The notes: generated by a model not told the origin, from the sequence alone. 64,000 bases of DNA from Alisma plantago-aquatica (GCA_963693085.1 OY856409.1:1531082472-1531146471), one strand, 5' to 3'; counted from the first letter of the stretch, positions 36,621 through 48,827 are shown. Numbers and translations are program-made.

Positions 36621-39600
36621 TGTAATGTCCCCGGATTTTCACCTTCTCAAAACCCCATGGAGATGAGATGACAAAATCTGAAAACGTTAGCAATTATATC
36701 AGAAAGCGATGCAGAATCATAATACACATAAATAAACATACAACCATAACATTTCTCAACATTCAACATGTATATTTATACCACATGAATTATTACACAA
36801 TGATTTACAATTACATATTGAATGAAGATTCTACAATCTCAGAACATGTATGCTAAACTAGGATCTACACAATAGGTACAACTTGCACAACTTGCTCACA
36901 TACTGTACTTTTCTCCCAAGCTATCTCTGAACCTAAAACATACGTGAAACAACAAATCAACACACAAGGTGTTGTGTACATGGGCAGAAAGATACATATA
37001 TTTATGGCTTTCATAATTTTTGAAAAAGATTTGCAGAAGGAAAGAAAATCATAGAAAACACTTCTTTATTAAGCAAAATACGCCAATTTAAGTCATTTTC
37101 CCAGATGAATTGCATTATCCAGGTGGACTAGTACCAAAAAATAAATATTGGGCCCATCCCCGTGTACCAAGTACTCTAGGGAAACTCCCCGTACACTGTG
37201 TGCTCTAGGGAGGTGTACTAGCCAACATTAATCCATTCCCTCGTAAGGGGGATAATGAACACCTTAAATAAATACAAAGCATCTACTTATCATTTATGTT
37301 TATAAGTGATAAAACATCGAGTACTATATAGTGCTACTACATCCAATATTTGCAAATAGAAGAGAGCATACATACATATCATGATTGCAAGCAAGAAAAA
37401 CATAGTCATATACTTAAATAAAAACCCACGTACCTGAGTTCAGAGATTTCTAACTTATCCTTGATCATATAGAAGTCTGGTCATCACCTGATTAAGACAA
37501 GACCACATACTATCATCAGATTCTTATCATCTTAACCCTAGTCGTGTTCATTAGGGTTTATATTATCTCATTAGGATATTCCAACGTTTACTTGCATTAT
37601 TGTCTTATATTTATCTTACTGATGTCATTTTCCAGATTAAGATTCATTATCTGAATATTAGGTTCCATATCCTTTTTGTGCACATAATAACCCTAGTTTA
37701 TATACATTATTCAAGTTAGGGTTACAACCCATGTATTAAGGGTCATCTTCATATAACATGAATTTCGTGTACAAAACTGGTCTCATATTTACATATTATC
37801 CTTCGGTTACAGATATGAGAATGTTCTGTGAATCTCATCATTTATTGAGCATGTATGCATTTAATACATTATCTTTAGTGTTATTAGCCCTAATTAGCCA
37901 TATTAATCAAATTATATTGTTTTATACATCAACATGACCATATTTGACATCATATGCATTATAAACATGATTATAGACTTACTAACATTTTCCCATAATT
38001 TAATATCATCATTTGATATTTATTACTCATGAACTAAGCATTTTACAAGTAATAAGATATCACTAATATTAGTGCATCAAAAGCATGATATTATGATTTC
38101 ATATTGTTCTACACATTTTTCTGAGAATTTTGGTACATTATTTGCATTTTTCTGATCACTATGCTATTTTCTACAAATTATATGAGAACTGGATATTTAC
38201 TGAATTATTTACCTCATCGGGCCAATCAAAATCGGCCACATGTCTTCTAGGTGGCGCGGCTCCTTTGCTTTTTCCTTACTCAGGTCCATTCGGTTCGATC
38301 TGGCTGACTAAACCCGGTGTGGTTCAGGGTTTGCTTTAGCTGATGAGACCCGGTTCAGGTTGGAGGGCCAGTCTGCCCTCTTCTCCGCGTTCTCGCGATC
38401 AGGGAGTCCGAGACTCCGTTCATGGCCGCCGCTGTGAGGATGATCTCCAGCCGACGATCCTCGCCTCCTCCCATTCTTCCTCGTCTGGCTCGCGAGTCCC
38501 CAACGGACTTAGCTCTGCAGAGCGCCGCCGCCCTGGCTCTCCTTTGGCGAGTGATGCACCCTACGGAGGTGCTCCTTTCCAGCCCCCCATGGACACCATC
38601 AGACCTCCACAGCCGCTCGCCTCCCAAGGATTGACTGTGGAGTTCCCCCTCCACACTCGACGGTCTGCTGGGCGCCTCCCATCTCTCTTCATGATCTGCC
38701 CGATCTGGGCATCAATCTACTGCCACCACCGTCGATTGGGCGACCATTTTCTGCAAACCTGCTGCCGCGGTGAGTCTAGCTCTGGTGAGTTCTCCATCAA
38801 GATCCATGATTCTATGGTGGAGGACGAGTCTTCCTATGGTCCACCGCAAAACCACCCTCTACAGCTGTGAGTATTAGTGGTGAGGTCCTCTTGAGTTCTG
38901 CTCGTGCGCTGCCGCAACAGACAAGGGGAAATAGGTACCAATCGCCCCTGCTCTTGCGAGACCTGAGAAGTGTTTCCACATTCAAAACGTCGACGAGGAA
39001 GACGTGCATGAGCAGCGCCCCCACCATGGTGCCCAGAGGTCTCCAGAAGCCCCGTGGCTGCCTCCCTAGACTCCTCGGAAGGATTCCGTGTTGTATACAT
39101 GCTGAAAGTTAAAAATGCACCTTGGCTTGGGGGTTGCAGCAGGGCAAGGCCGCAGGAAAGGGACATCTATTCTTGAGGTGTTCCCTTCTCCAGTCTACGA
39201 ACCAACTTCACCTCTTTTGCAAATCCTTGGGAGACTGGTTGTCATGATTGGGATTTTGTTCTCTCGATCTTCCCCAAATCTCCCTACTCCTCATGTTGTG
39301 GTTTGGGGTTCCCCATGTTTCGATGGGTGGAGAGCAACAGGGGGGGTTGGGCTCTAGTTCCTTCTAATCTATGTGCTGATATGGCTGCGAGAGAGGTTGT
39401 TCAAGAGCTCCTGGCCTCATGGTACTGTCTAACTGTCAGGAGGGTAGTGATTCCTCCCTGATTAGCGGATCAAGCTAGGGTCTAAGATTGTACCTTCTCC
39501 CCCGCATAGCTCGGAGGTGGAAGACAAAATATTTGATCTTCATATCTCAAATAATGGCTACTATATGGAACTCTTGTCCTTATAAGTATCCAAGTAAATT

Positions 39601-39778
39601 AATAAAAGATATTCATTAAGATTGAACTCATTCATGTGTCATCTTTGTAATCAAAAGTACCTAGATAGGGGAAAAAATTCATTACTGAAGAATCAATTTC
39701 TTAATTGGAATCAATCATCCAGACAACATATGGTCTTAAAATTCTATTGGGTTTATCCCTAAAATCTGGGTTATCACA
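36621..39778 (-). repeat. Complete 3' LTR of element F
   Basis: Plus-strand ends are TGTAATGTCCCCGG and CTGGGTTATCACA, a canonical TG...CA LTR. On the minus sense it is followed by nothing but the duplication and preceded by AGGTGGGGTGAA, a polypurine tract. It contains an unexpectedly GC-rich block at 38220-39520. Short open frames are otherwise chance. Confidence 0.85.
38220..39520. other. GC-rich island inside LTR of element F, origin unknown
   Basis: Base composition changes sharply from AT-rich LTR to GC-rich, and several overlapping frames stay open on both strands: plus 38343-38870 (175 codons, Ser/Pro/Arg-rich), 38867-39112 and 39115-39357, and minus 38355-38654. Donor-like cggtgagt and ctgtgagt words occur at 38765-38875. 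I do not recognise a domain. It could be a captured host gene fragment, the 5' part of another transposon, or a GC-rich LTR leader. No flanking duplication was identified. Confidence 0.5.
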
Positions 39779-41774
39779 TTCACCCCACCTTATATGGAAT
39801 TTCATCCTCGAAATTCAACAAATCTCATCCTTAAGAGGCTATTTTGGGGTCGAACTTCATATACATCATTATTTCTTAGGTTCTAAGACCACCATAGTTG
39901 CATACACTCTAATTTCTCAGCTTAGGGTCTAGAGATTCTTTGGTGTGTCCACCCCACCTTATATATGTGGAAGCATCACTTGATGTCTTAGACATAACAT
40001 GACATTATGATATCTTAGGGTTACATCACCTCTAAGGGTACATGTTTTGTTCATACTTTTAATGTTCAGGAGGAAATTCGTTTATTAGCCATGATGTTCA
40101 GATCATTCAAATCTAACATCATTAATATGTTTTATGATCAACATCTTACGATGGTTTCAGAATTAGAGGAGATTTATCTTCATCCTTGATATTGAGATAT
40201 TTCTACATAAGAAGGGCTTATGTAACATGCTTGATAATTAGGGTTTCACCCTATGGCGTGATATTCACACTCCACTTAGAAGCATACATTGAGAAGGATC
40301 AAAGTTATGAACTATATTTCTGATCATATATCCTATGATCCAAAAATAGCTTTATATCAAGTTCACGAGTTCAACTTTTTATGTCTTGCATGTATTATGT
40401 GATGGGAAAAAGAGAATATACTAAGTTTATCCCATGATCTCATCATCATATTTTCATGTTTCATATGAAGGGGAAGAGAATATTTTAAATTCAAACTTAT
40501 CATGATTTCAATCTTGGGTGCTACATGTATGATATAGGGGGAAAATAGAATAGGTCAAGCTTATACGAGTGACTCCTCAGATATATATCATCTATATAGC
40601 TCAAGTGAGGTTTCGATTATCATGTATTAAGAAAGTAAAGAAGAAGGGAGAACATGTATGTTGAGTATCTTTTGCACAAAGCATCATACTCTCATAACTG
40701 GAGTTCATATATTACCTCACTTGCAACTAATGTTGAGATTCACAAAATATGTCACTCCAGCTAGGACCTAACTCAGCCAAAGGATTGACTTTATCATATG
40801 GGTCATCTACCCATCCTTTGCTTTTACCCAATTGTCACATATAGATTTGAATCATGCATAAAGACTCAACTCAACACTCAAGAGTAATCTAGTGTAGGAC
40901 CTTTTTTAACACATATCTCATATATTGGAGGCTAGGTCCTATGACCTTCTCCATGTGGGTCTTACTCTCTCTAGAGTTCACCACATATCTCATCCTACCA
41001 CTAGACATCCTCCTTGTATAAGATCTTGAGGCTCATGCACACTCATCTCTATCTTAACTTAGCTTATCTTAAGTAGGAAAAGGGAATGTACTTTCATCAT
41101 TACAACTTAGCATAGATCCTCTAAGAGTGGATTCGGCTCATATAAAACTCAAATCTTAATTAGGAAACTTATACCATCAGAGATCAAACTTAGATAAGAT
41201 TGCACATGCTTATTTCTACTATCATTCTATCATCTACTCTATGTATCACCTATCTTGATAAGTCTCTAGACATCTAATCTAGACTACTCTCTCTTCTAGA
41301 CAAATGTCACTCCCTTTCACTTAGGTTGTACAAGCACTAACTACTCTCCTGTGTGAGGGACACATTTTCATATTTACATATATTTAATAAAATATTATAT
41401 AGTTTTTCTCCGAGAAAGAAGACGTCCGATAAATCTATCGAGGCTCGAGCCGATTGGAAAACAAAACCAAATCAGCAAAATCGAGTGTCCCACACACAAT
41501 AGATAGTCTAGTGTCATGTCACCTAGTGAAATGGTGAGAATATGGTGTAGACTAGTGTAGCTACCCAATACATATGAGCTCTATATGGAAAGGGTCTCAC
41601 ACACTTGTCTAAACCTAGTGCTCGAACATCTAGGTTATAACCTAGAGGCTAAGTCAAAACTTATTCCTATAGAACAACTTACTAAGTTTTAGGGTTTAAG
41701 GAAAAAGGTGAAAATTTGTTTAACGTTTCATGGTGAGCAATTGTTGTAGCTACTGTTCATGCTCTGATACCAAC
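39779..41774 (-). other. Non-coding interior of element F with PPT and PBS
   Basis: The plus strand begins ttcaccccacctta (polypurine tract on minus; a second ccaccccaccttatat copy occurs near 39945). It ends gctctgatacca at 41761-41772, an exact match to the reverse complement of the initiator-Met primer site. The 2 kb between has no frame of useful length in any phase. The element therefore relied on proteins from another element. Confidence 0.85.
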
Positions 41775-42113
41775 TGTGACGTCCCCGGATTTTGATTTCT
41801 CCAAACCCTATTGGGAATGAGATGTTAAGATCCAAAAACATCATCCAATCATATCAGAAAGTGATGTGGAAGCATAATACGCATACATGTTCATAGACTT
41901 ATGTAAAATTTTCTATTCAATGTGTAAATGTAATCTGTAATAGTTCATGTTATAATTAATATTCATGTTGAATGTTGAGTATGTTATGGTTGTATGTTCA
42001 TGTATGCGTATTATGCTTCCGCATCGCTTTCTGATATGATTGGATGATGTTTTCGGATTCTGACATCTCATTCCCAATAGGGTTTGGAGAAATCAAAATC
42101 TGGGGACGTCACA
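41775..42113. repeat. Foldback: LTR U5 end plus inverted U5 copy
   Basis: Arms 41775-41889 and 41999-42113 are about 115 bases each and nearly perfect reverse complements, beginning TGTGACGTCCCC and ending GGGGACGTCACA. The 109-base loop continues the plus-oriented U5 sequence: its reverse complement (cataacatactcaacattc) matches LTR sequence near 36745. The right side is therefore a longer inverted copy (about 224 bases) of the LTR end. The DNA could form a large hairpin. Confidence 0.93.
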
Positions 42114-42118
42114 ACTAT
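42114..42118. repeat. Target-site duplication ACTAT of element F, right copy
   Basis: This is identical to 36616-36620. The env-position frame of E resumes immediately after it with DAHKLWPA. Confidence 0.9.
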
Positions 42119-43351
42119 GATGCCCACAAGTTATGGCCCGCATAAGAGGATGCAGATAAGATGTATTCAGGGGCTATTAGCACTGCCGCATGCCCATCAT
42201 CAACTGCTGGAGAGAAGGACATGAGGGATAAGACTCCAAAAATGGAGATGAAAAAGCCAGAGGAAAGAAAGAAACTAGCAATAAGGAAGAAAAAGAAGAA
42301 AATGTCAGACAAGTTTTTCGCTCTGAATCTACCCTCACCACACATTCCAGTAGAGATAGTGGTAAATGAGGGAGACCAACCTGAGGTGGAAATCAATGAA
42401 GGAGGCAACCAAGCGCGGCTCAAAGCCACCACATGAGAACAACATTTAGAGGTCGAGCAAGAACCCCACCAAGCATGCGAGGACACTATGGTTGCACCCG
42501 ACCCCGTGATCCCAAAAGTGGTACTACAATTACCAGAGCAACCGGAGCCAAGCACTTCTACTCCAGTAACACACGCCAATCCTATGCAAAACAAGACAAC
42601 TTCACAACCCAAGGAGCCCGTAACATCTACTGCACTGTCAACAACGCCTCCAGAGCAGCAACACCAGCACCCACAAATGTTTGGTCATGTATTAGGAAAC
42701 AAGTTTGATGCCATGTGGTTACACATGAAACATACCTCTAAAATTAACTTCAACATTACCTCTAGCATGTGTACACTAACTACACATGTACAAAGTTTAA
42801 AAGTGAGAACTGAGGCACTCCCCCAGTTCATGCAAGTGGTCATCAATACCCAGAATGCAATGATGGGGACATTGAAGACTCTCACTGAAGAAATGGCAGA
42901 CCTCAGAAAGGAACAAGACACCATGAGAGTAGACAAGGAACTTATGTGGAAGGGGTATAAAGAAGCGTTAGACGACCTAAAGAAGGAACGTCAATGCTTA
43001 GATGAAGAACGTTGAAAACTTGATGTTGAATGCCAAGAAATAGACAGTTTGTGGTAAAGAAAGAATTCAAAGCATCTAACCAACCCTTCCATGTCACAAG
43101 ATTCCTCAAGCCCCTTGAACCTAGATAAAGACGATGATGATGTAGGAGGGACAACTGCGGGAACAACTTCAAAGGATGAGAATGACAATGTGAAGACAAC
43201 CCCAAGGGTGGAGCCACCTGTAAAAGAAGCACCACAACAGCCAGAACCTCCTCAAGACATCGAGACGAAGAAAATGAATGCATCATCAAGGATGTTATAT
43301 TTAAACATCAGCCCTGAAGAGGATAAGGCTGCATCTGAAGAAACTCAATAA
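42119..43351 (+). pseudogene. Env-position ORF of Athila, part 2 (basic, linker and coiled-coil-like region)
   Basis: It continues the frame of 35307-36620 after element F. A Lys-rich stretch (RKKLAIRKKKKKMSDKF near 42280, possibly a nuclear localisation signal) is followed by a Pro/Thr/Gln-rich linker (42480-42700). A helical segment comes next (42700-43015; KTLTEEMADLRKEQDTMRVD) with heptad-like hydrophobics, and then an acidic Ser/Asp-rich tail. Internal stops are at 42434, 43013 and 43055. No transmembrane segment or envelope-like fusion peptide is seen, so the env position does not mean env function. Confidence 0.7.
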
Positions 43352-43496
43352 GTTGTCATCACCAGAGACGAAAGCACTGCCATAGAAGATATCACATCAT
43401 GAGAAATAAGATATCTCAACAAGTTTTTAGACAACATGATGTTTGAAATGGATATCTACAACAACTTCTTCAAAGACCTAGTGCAGTACGAGAAAG

Positions 43497-44801
43497 ATGA
43501 TTCACTCTGACAGGAAAATGGCTACGACATTAGCCACACTCAACTCTGTAGAATTAGAGCAACCGTCAGAAGAGAACCAACCCATAAAAGACTTAATTGC
43601 CACAATATCCACGAACGATGAAAGCAAGGCGACAACCCAAACCCCATTGGAAACTCGAGTACAACTTCCCGCTACAGAAGTACCACCCACAACAATGCAG
43701 ACAGTAGGAGACGACACCTCAGAAAACAAAGAAGGTGGATTGGCCTCTTTCTTCACTAATGAGCCGGTCAGAAAGTGGAGTGCACCAGTCCATGATGTAC
43801 CATTAGGTGTTGCTCCTCCTCTACCCTGCAAGATGGCAGGCATGGATATGACCACATTATCACGAATCACATGCAAAGATGTCCATATCCTAGCAGACAT
43901 ACTTGATGACAACCTTTCGGGCATTGATATTCTCTATCACAACAAGGGAAGGTCGCTTAACAGGGTTCATTTTAGAGGGATCTTATAGAAATGAGTATGA
44001 GTACATACGAAACTGTTCAAAGTACTCGACACAACTCTGCTTGAAGAATTTCTACATCTTGACAAAATGCAACCCGTATTCAACTGAACCACACATCTAG
44101 CAAGTCTTCTATTCGATAAAAATGACAAAGCTACTGATGTGAAAGAGCTACAACGTGCAGTGAGCAGGGAGGAGATGAAATTCGTAGTCCTACCTATAAG
44201 TACTGTAAAGCATTGGGCATTTATTGTCGTCAACCTATATGAGAGACACACAATAACGTTCAATTATTGCGCAGTTGAATTGGACACCACGTCCCTAATC
44301 TATAAAAGCAAGGAGGAAAGGGATATCTTAAAGGTGCCACTGCGTCTGCAACGGGCTATACAGATGGCAGACAATAGACACAAAGGGATGTGAAAGAAAA
44401 TCTCTATCTATAAAAAGGTCCCTCAAAAAAAGGCTGGAATAGGGGACTGCGCCTTCATAGTTCTCAGAATGATGGAAACAATCAATAAGGGAGTCCCGCT
44501 CGAAGACCTCTGCATAGAAGATCTACATGGGTTACATGGTGTCCATGCAATGGAGGTTATTTATGATCTCCGCTTCTTCAATGACCCAACGATGCCTTCA
44601 GATACAGTACCACGACGGCTTCACCAAGAAATACCTCTACTTGAAAAGAAAATGTTGAGGGAAAAACTTAAAACCCTGTGGATCAATCCTGAAGAGCCTG
44701 CTAGAGCGTCTTCTTGGAAGGAAGGTTGGGCAACCGACACTCCTGAAAAAGTAGAGAGACAACCTGAGCAAGCCAGAACAACCTCCAGTAGTAGAAGATG
44801 A
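43497..44801 (+). pseudogene. Ulp1/C48-like cysteine protease domain in Athila env-position ORF
   Basis: Ulp1-type proteases cleave SUMO or ubiquitin-like modifiers. After a frameshift near 43450 one frame runs to 44801 with stops at 43986, 43992, 43998, about 44088 and 44391. It holds FVVLPISTVKHWAFIVVNLY (candidate catalytic His at 44211). ITFNYCAVE follows, where the active D usually stands in DS and here reads N. Then comes VPQKKAGIGDCAFIVLRMME (candidate Cys at 44448 in the DCG-like motif, here DCA). This His...(Asp)...Gln...Cys order and spacing fits the C48 fold. After 44800 the frame shifts again and continues acidic (EEGEIEEEDMPEIKLDG) to about 45180. Two active-site-neighbour substitutions suggest decay. 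The domain call is mine and needs an HMM test. Confidence 0.68.
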
Positions 44802-45325
44802 GAAAGAAAAATCTATATCTCATGATCCCGAAGAAGGGGAGATAGAGGAGGAGGATATGCCCGAGATTAAACTAGATGGGCCGGTAGGAGAAATAGTGCC
44901 AGCCTTCAAGGATTTTGACAAGTGGAGCTATGAAAGCTTGTTACTGGAATCCCTATAGTTGATAATGAAATGCTTGAAAGAAGATGACACCACGACAGGA
45001 GCAATCTTCAAAAGGAATGACATATGTGTGCTAAAGGACGAACTTTGTACAAGTATATCTAGCAACCTAGCGCATGAAGGGGTAATTCATTGAGACAGAG
45101 ATCCCTTGATTACCATAAGGCATTGGCAAGGATTCGAAGTCATGCAACTCTAGTTACGAAGGGGAGGAAATAGGATTTTAGGATTGAATGAACATACCAC
45201 AAGAGTTTTTCTATAAGAATGAGATAACTCAGTAATGGTAAACTTTCTGGAAGATCATGTTACCCATTGCTCATCTCTCTATGATTTCGGGCCTACCCTT
45301 ACCTGAGGACAGGCTCGATCCTAAG

Positions 45326-45336
45326 TTTGGGGGAGT
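45326..45336 (+). other. Polypurine tract of element E
   Basis: TTTGGGGGAGT lies directly before the 3' LTR start TGATAACATC. It is the standard Athila tract that primes plus-strand synthesis. Confidence 0.88.
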
Positions 45337-45744
45337 TGATAACATCTCATTTTATGCACTTTTTGCATATGATATGTGCTTCTCCTAGCATATCTTTTCT
45401 AGATTTTTCTACTTATTTAAGTGACTTATGTCAAAAATCTCAATTACACACATCTTTCACCTTTGCAAGGTTATGCCAAGACATGGCCGGGGTCGACACC
45501 ACGACCGCGGTTGTATAGTCCACTAAGGACCCTACTGCAGTCGATGCCTCTACCATCGTCTCTTCACACCATGACCATCCACCAATGCAACGTGCCATGA
45601 TCGACGCCTTACCGTGATCGAGGCCCTGCCACAATCGAGGACCCCCCTCGACCATGGCACATGCCAAGCCTCGACCATGGCACACAACCAAGCCTCAACC
45701 GTGGCATACATCCAAGTCTGGACTGAGGCCATACCCGACCGCAG
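45337..45744 (+). repeat. 3' LTR of Athila element E, truncated by insertion of G
   Basis: The first 408 bases match 26577-26937 with scattered, mostly transition, differences and one extra repeat of the accgtgatcgagg block. It ends at CGCAG, where the LTR of G starts. The rest of this LTR should lie beyond the end of the window. Confidence 0.92.
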
Positions 45745-48556
45745 TGTAACATAATGAATCTTATATGTAATATCCATGTAAACCTGTTTCCCAAGTTTCC
45801 CTTTCATTTTTTTACTTTATGTCGTTCATGTTTAATTAGTGGAATTTATAGTGGTTTAGTGAACATTTATTCACTAATTGTACCAATATAAGGGTTTATG
45901 CACAAATACCTCAATAAAAGATTAATTACCATAATTAAGTACTATAAACCTTAATATAACTTTTTGATGTGATTTAAAAACATAAAATGAGCCTAAGTTT
46001 CAAATTTGGTTTGATTTGGATGTTGTTTGTGCAAGTTATGCAATTTTAGATACATTCTGGACTTTTATGCAGTTTACCCAATTGGGAGCTTTTCTTTGCA
46101 AATTATCATCTGAATTTTAATCCTTAGACATTCCCTTACCATTATAGAGATTTGTAACCATGGGGCACCTGATTACACCTTGGTTTGAAGGTATTTCTCT
46201 CTAAGGGCATTATTGGGATTACCCTCTTTATAAATGAGCTTATCTTTAAAAGCTATCCACTAATGGGGTTATTTCTTTGATTGGAGGATTGTGGGGATGT
46301 CATAGAAGCCTCCATGGGATTTTAGGACTGACCTTGGATATACAATAAGTCTCAATGAGCTGTCCTCTTACATGGCCATGAAGCCTTAGCCTAAGGACAC
46401 ATGGAAAGTCACATAGACACCTCATGCTTGCCCCCTTCTTTATAAAGCCATGCCTACCCCTTCCCACCTCCCAATCCAAGAAGCAATCCTCTCCTTATAT
46501 TTACCCACAACTTAGAGCATCGTCCCTTCTATGTTTGTCCATGAAGTTGCTGTCCCAAGGTAAAAGAGGGTGCCTACCTTGGTGAAGAAGGCTCGTAGGG
46601 TTCCAAATTTCTCTATTTAGGATTTCTTAAGCTCCTCCTTGGTGATTTTGACCAAAACTAGTAAGAATCCTCCTTTCCTTCCCTGTTTTCATGATCTTAG
46701 TATTCCTCCCACCTTCTTCCAGGTTGGAACCATGGCCTTCTATGGTAAAACTCTACCTAGAACCCTAAAACATTTCATCCCCATGCTCTTTTGCTAGGGT
46801 TTGCACCTCTAAAGTGGAGAAGGTGATCATTGCTCAAGAAAGGAGATTTGTTTGGAACAACCAGACCTTCTAATCTCACGATCCTTGCTGTTTGGACCTT
46901 CTTACCTTCTGAGAGATGAGTTTTGTTAAACCCCTTCTCGTATATTGCTTACTACATGCTTAAAACTCATGCTTCTATGTTTAAAATCGATGATTTCCAT
47001 CTCTTTTTATCATGTTCTTCTAGGGTTTTGGTTTCTTGCTGTTTTACCTTCTCTAGAAGCTCTAGTTTGGTTACCTATGCAACTTCAAACCTGATCTTGG
47101 GTCAAATGGTGTTTTCTCTCTCTCCCTCTCTCTTCAATTATCTTGATCAGTTTGATGATGTGGCAATTTCCTATTTGCCAGTATTGAAAAATTCATATCT
47201 TCTAATCCTCTTATCCAAATTTGACAAATAAATATGTTTTGGAATTAGAAAATTAATCTATATCTAATACTTTTTTTTCCAAGGTCTGATTTCTTGATTT
47301 GATGAAGGATGCTTTTTTTAAAATGAATTTAATGCATAAAATCCATAAAATTTACATCTTAATCATCATAACTCCAAAATTACATAAAATTATGTCTTCT
47401 TCATCAAGAGAACCTAATAAGTTCATTGGTGATATTTTCAAAATCTAAATCTGAGTGTTTTTTGAAAAGTTCAAAAATTAGGGTTTCTATACATTAATGT
47501 GCACTATGTACTCTAATACATGTTAATACATTGAAAATAGGCAAAGTGGAACTTGGACTCAATTAAAGTGATGAACGTTATTAATTGATATCAGTAAGAG
47601 AGGTATGTGCATTCCTTACACCCTATGTTGGGATAATTGCAGCTAAACCCTATATTTCCCTAATGAGGCTTAAATGAACCCTAAATCCTCTATTCTTGAA
47701 TCCTAATGTTGTTCATGCCTCAAATTAGATTATAATTTCTTCTTGTTTGGGTCTTATACCCCACTGCCATGCTTATTGAATATTATGACTAATTTTTTCA
47801 TGATTACTTTTCTAGCATGTAGATTTATGTTCTATTTAATTAAAAGTAGCGGTACTTATGTACAACCACCCACAAAGGGCATGCATTTAATCGCCCTGGG
47901 GAATATTTATATTCTCCCCTATATAATTGTGTAGGTGACTGGGAATGTCTTATTCTCTCCTCACCTATAGGTTAGAGGTCTGGTAGGTGCCTCAACCCTA
48001 CTTAGTTAGGTAGACATAATTATCTTACATGCAAATCCTTTTTAATATAATTGTTAATGGCAAGTTTCTTTTGAATATAGCCTCATACTCTTGTTATCTT
48101 CATCTTATGATGAACCCTAGCTTGTTCTTATTTGCTTTACTTATCTTGTTATCCTAAACTAGTTTTGTGACACATACCTTGTTTTCTTTCCCCTTTTGCT
48201 GGGTGCTTTCCCAACCACCTAGGTGCTGGTGCTGAGCAAGGAGAAGGACAAGTTTGAAGGAAGTCATCTCAGGAGTAGATCTCAAGCTCTCTGAAAGGAT
48301 GTCTAGGTTGCTATAGCTGGATCCTTTTCTCTTATGTTTTTCTTTTGGGAACAATCATGTAATGAATAATAAAAGCCATGTAATAGGCTTAGTACTTTTA
48401 TTTCCACTGCTATTGACATTTTATAATGTATCTGGTGCATGCTTATTTACTTGGAATATTATACATGCATCCCTCAATATATTTTGTCTTTCTAACAAGA
48501 TGGATGGTGTATCCTTCCTTTAAATTATAGTAAGGAGGTGATCTCACCTCTTTACA
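45745..48556 (+). repeat. 5' LTR of element G
   Basis: Starts TGTAACATAATG and ends CTCTTTACA, giving short inverted ends. It is directly followed by the primer site. It is AT-rich with no coding frame; frames at 46923 and 47743 are not supported. A TATA-like box lies at about 46440. The partner LTR is not in the window. Confidence 0.85.
46440..46447 (+). promoter_or_regulatory. TATA-like box in LTR of element G
   Basis: TTATAAAG within a C/T-rich context about 700 bases into the LTR, preceding a transcribed-looking segment. A plausible promoter core by position only. Confidence 0.5.
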
Positions 48557-48827
48557 GTATGGTATCATAGCTTTTAGGCAACTATTATGACATGAAGTTG
48601 AAGCAAAGGTGTCTATAATGGATCAAGGTTTCGGGGGCTGGCAATATTTTCCTCCCACTACTAGCTTGGTTTACGACTCTCGTGCCCATAAGATACCAGT
48701 CTAGCCTGAGCTGATACGAATTGACCAAAATAGTATGCTTTTAGGCAATAGCATTCTAGATATTCTTTTCCCATCTATGCTTCTATTCTTTTCTCATCTA
48801 TGATTCAAATACTCCTGGGAATTTAAT
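48557..48827 (+). other. Primer-binding site and leader of element G
   Basis: TGGTATCATAGC at 48560-48571 differs by one base from TGGTATCAGAGC (initiator-Met tRNA). It lies 3 bases after the LTR end. The remaining 250 bases are an untranslated leader with no other feature. Confidence 0.85.

Larger units (their letters stand above)
36621..42113 (-). mobile_element. Coding-empty LTR element F with abnormal right end
   Basis: A minus-strand, non-autonomous LTR element of 5.5 kb. The left LTR is complete (36621-39778, 3.16 kb). The polypurine tract follows at 39779. The 2-kb interior has no coding capacity, and the initiator-Met primer site (GCTCTGATACCA on plus) is at 41761-41772. The right LTR is only a 115-bp U5 end followed by an inverted, longer copy of the same U5 end. 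The whole unit is flanked by ACTAT on both sides. U5 edge wording (gtccccggattt) resembles the Tekay-type LTRs here. Confidence 0.88.
26577..45744 (+). mobile_element. Athila-type Ty3/gypsy retrotransposon E (3' LTR truncated)
   Basis: The 5' LTR is at 26577-28078, the tRNA-Asp-like PBS at 28085, gag at 28328, protease at about 29928, RT-RNase H at 31324 and integrase at about 32820. A long env-position frame from 35307 and a polypurine tract at 45326 precede the 3' LTR at 45337, which is cut at 45744. The two LTRs start alike (TGATAAAAT / TGATAACAT) and align for about 400 bases. Element F is inserted at 36621-42113. All coding parts carry stops and frameshifts. Confidence 0.93.

Noticed and set aside
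41775..42113. Foldback as an independent MITE or hairpin transposon
   Set aside because: Both arms are LTR U5 ends of element F, the left arm directly follows F's primer site, and the flanking duplication belongs to the whole of F, so it is part of F rather than a separate insertion.
42115..42612. 165-codon minus-strand frame in the Athila env region
   Set aside because: It is antisense to the in-phase continuation of the env-position frame, which is supported by the clean excision of element F.
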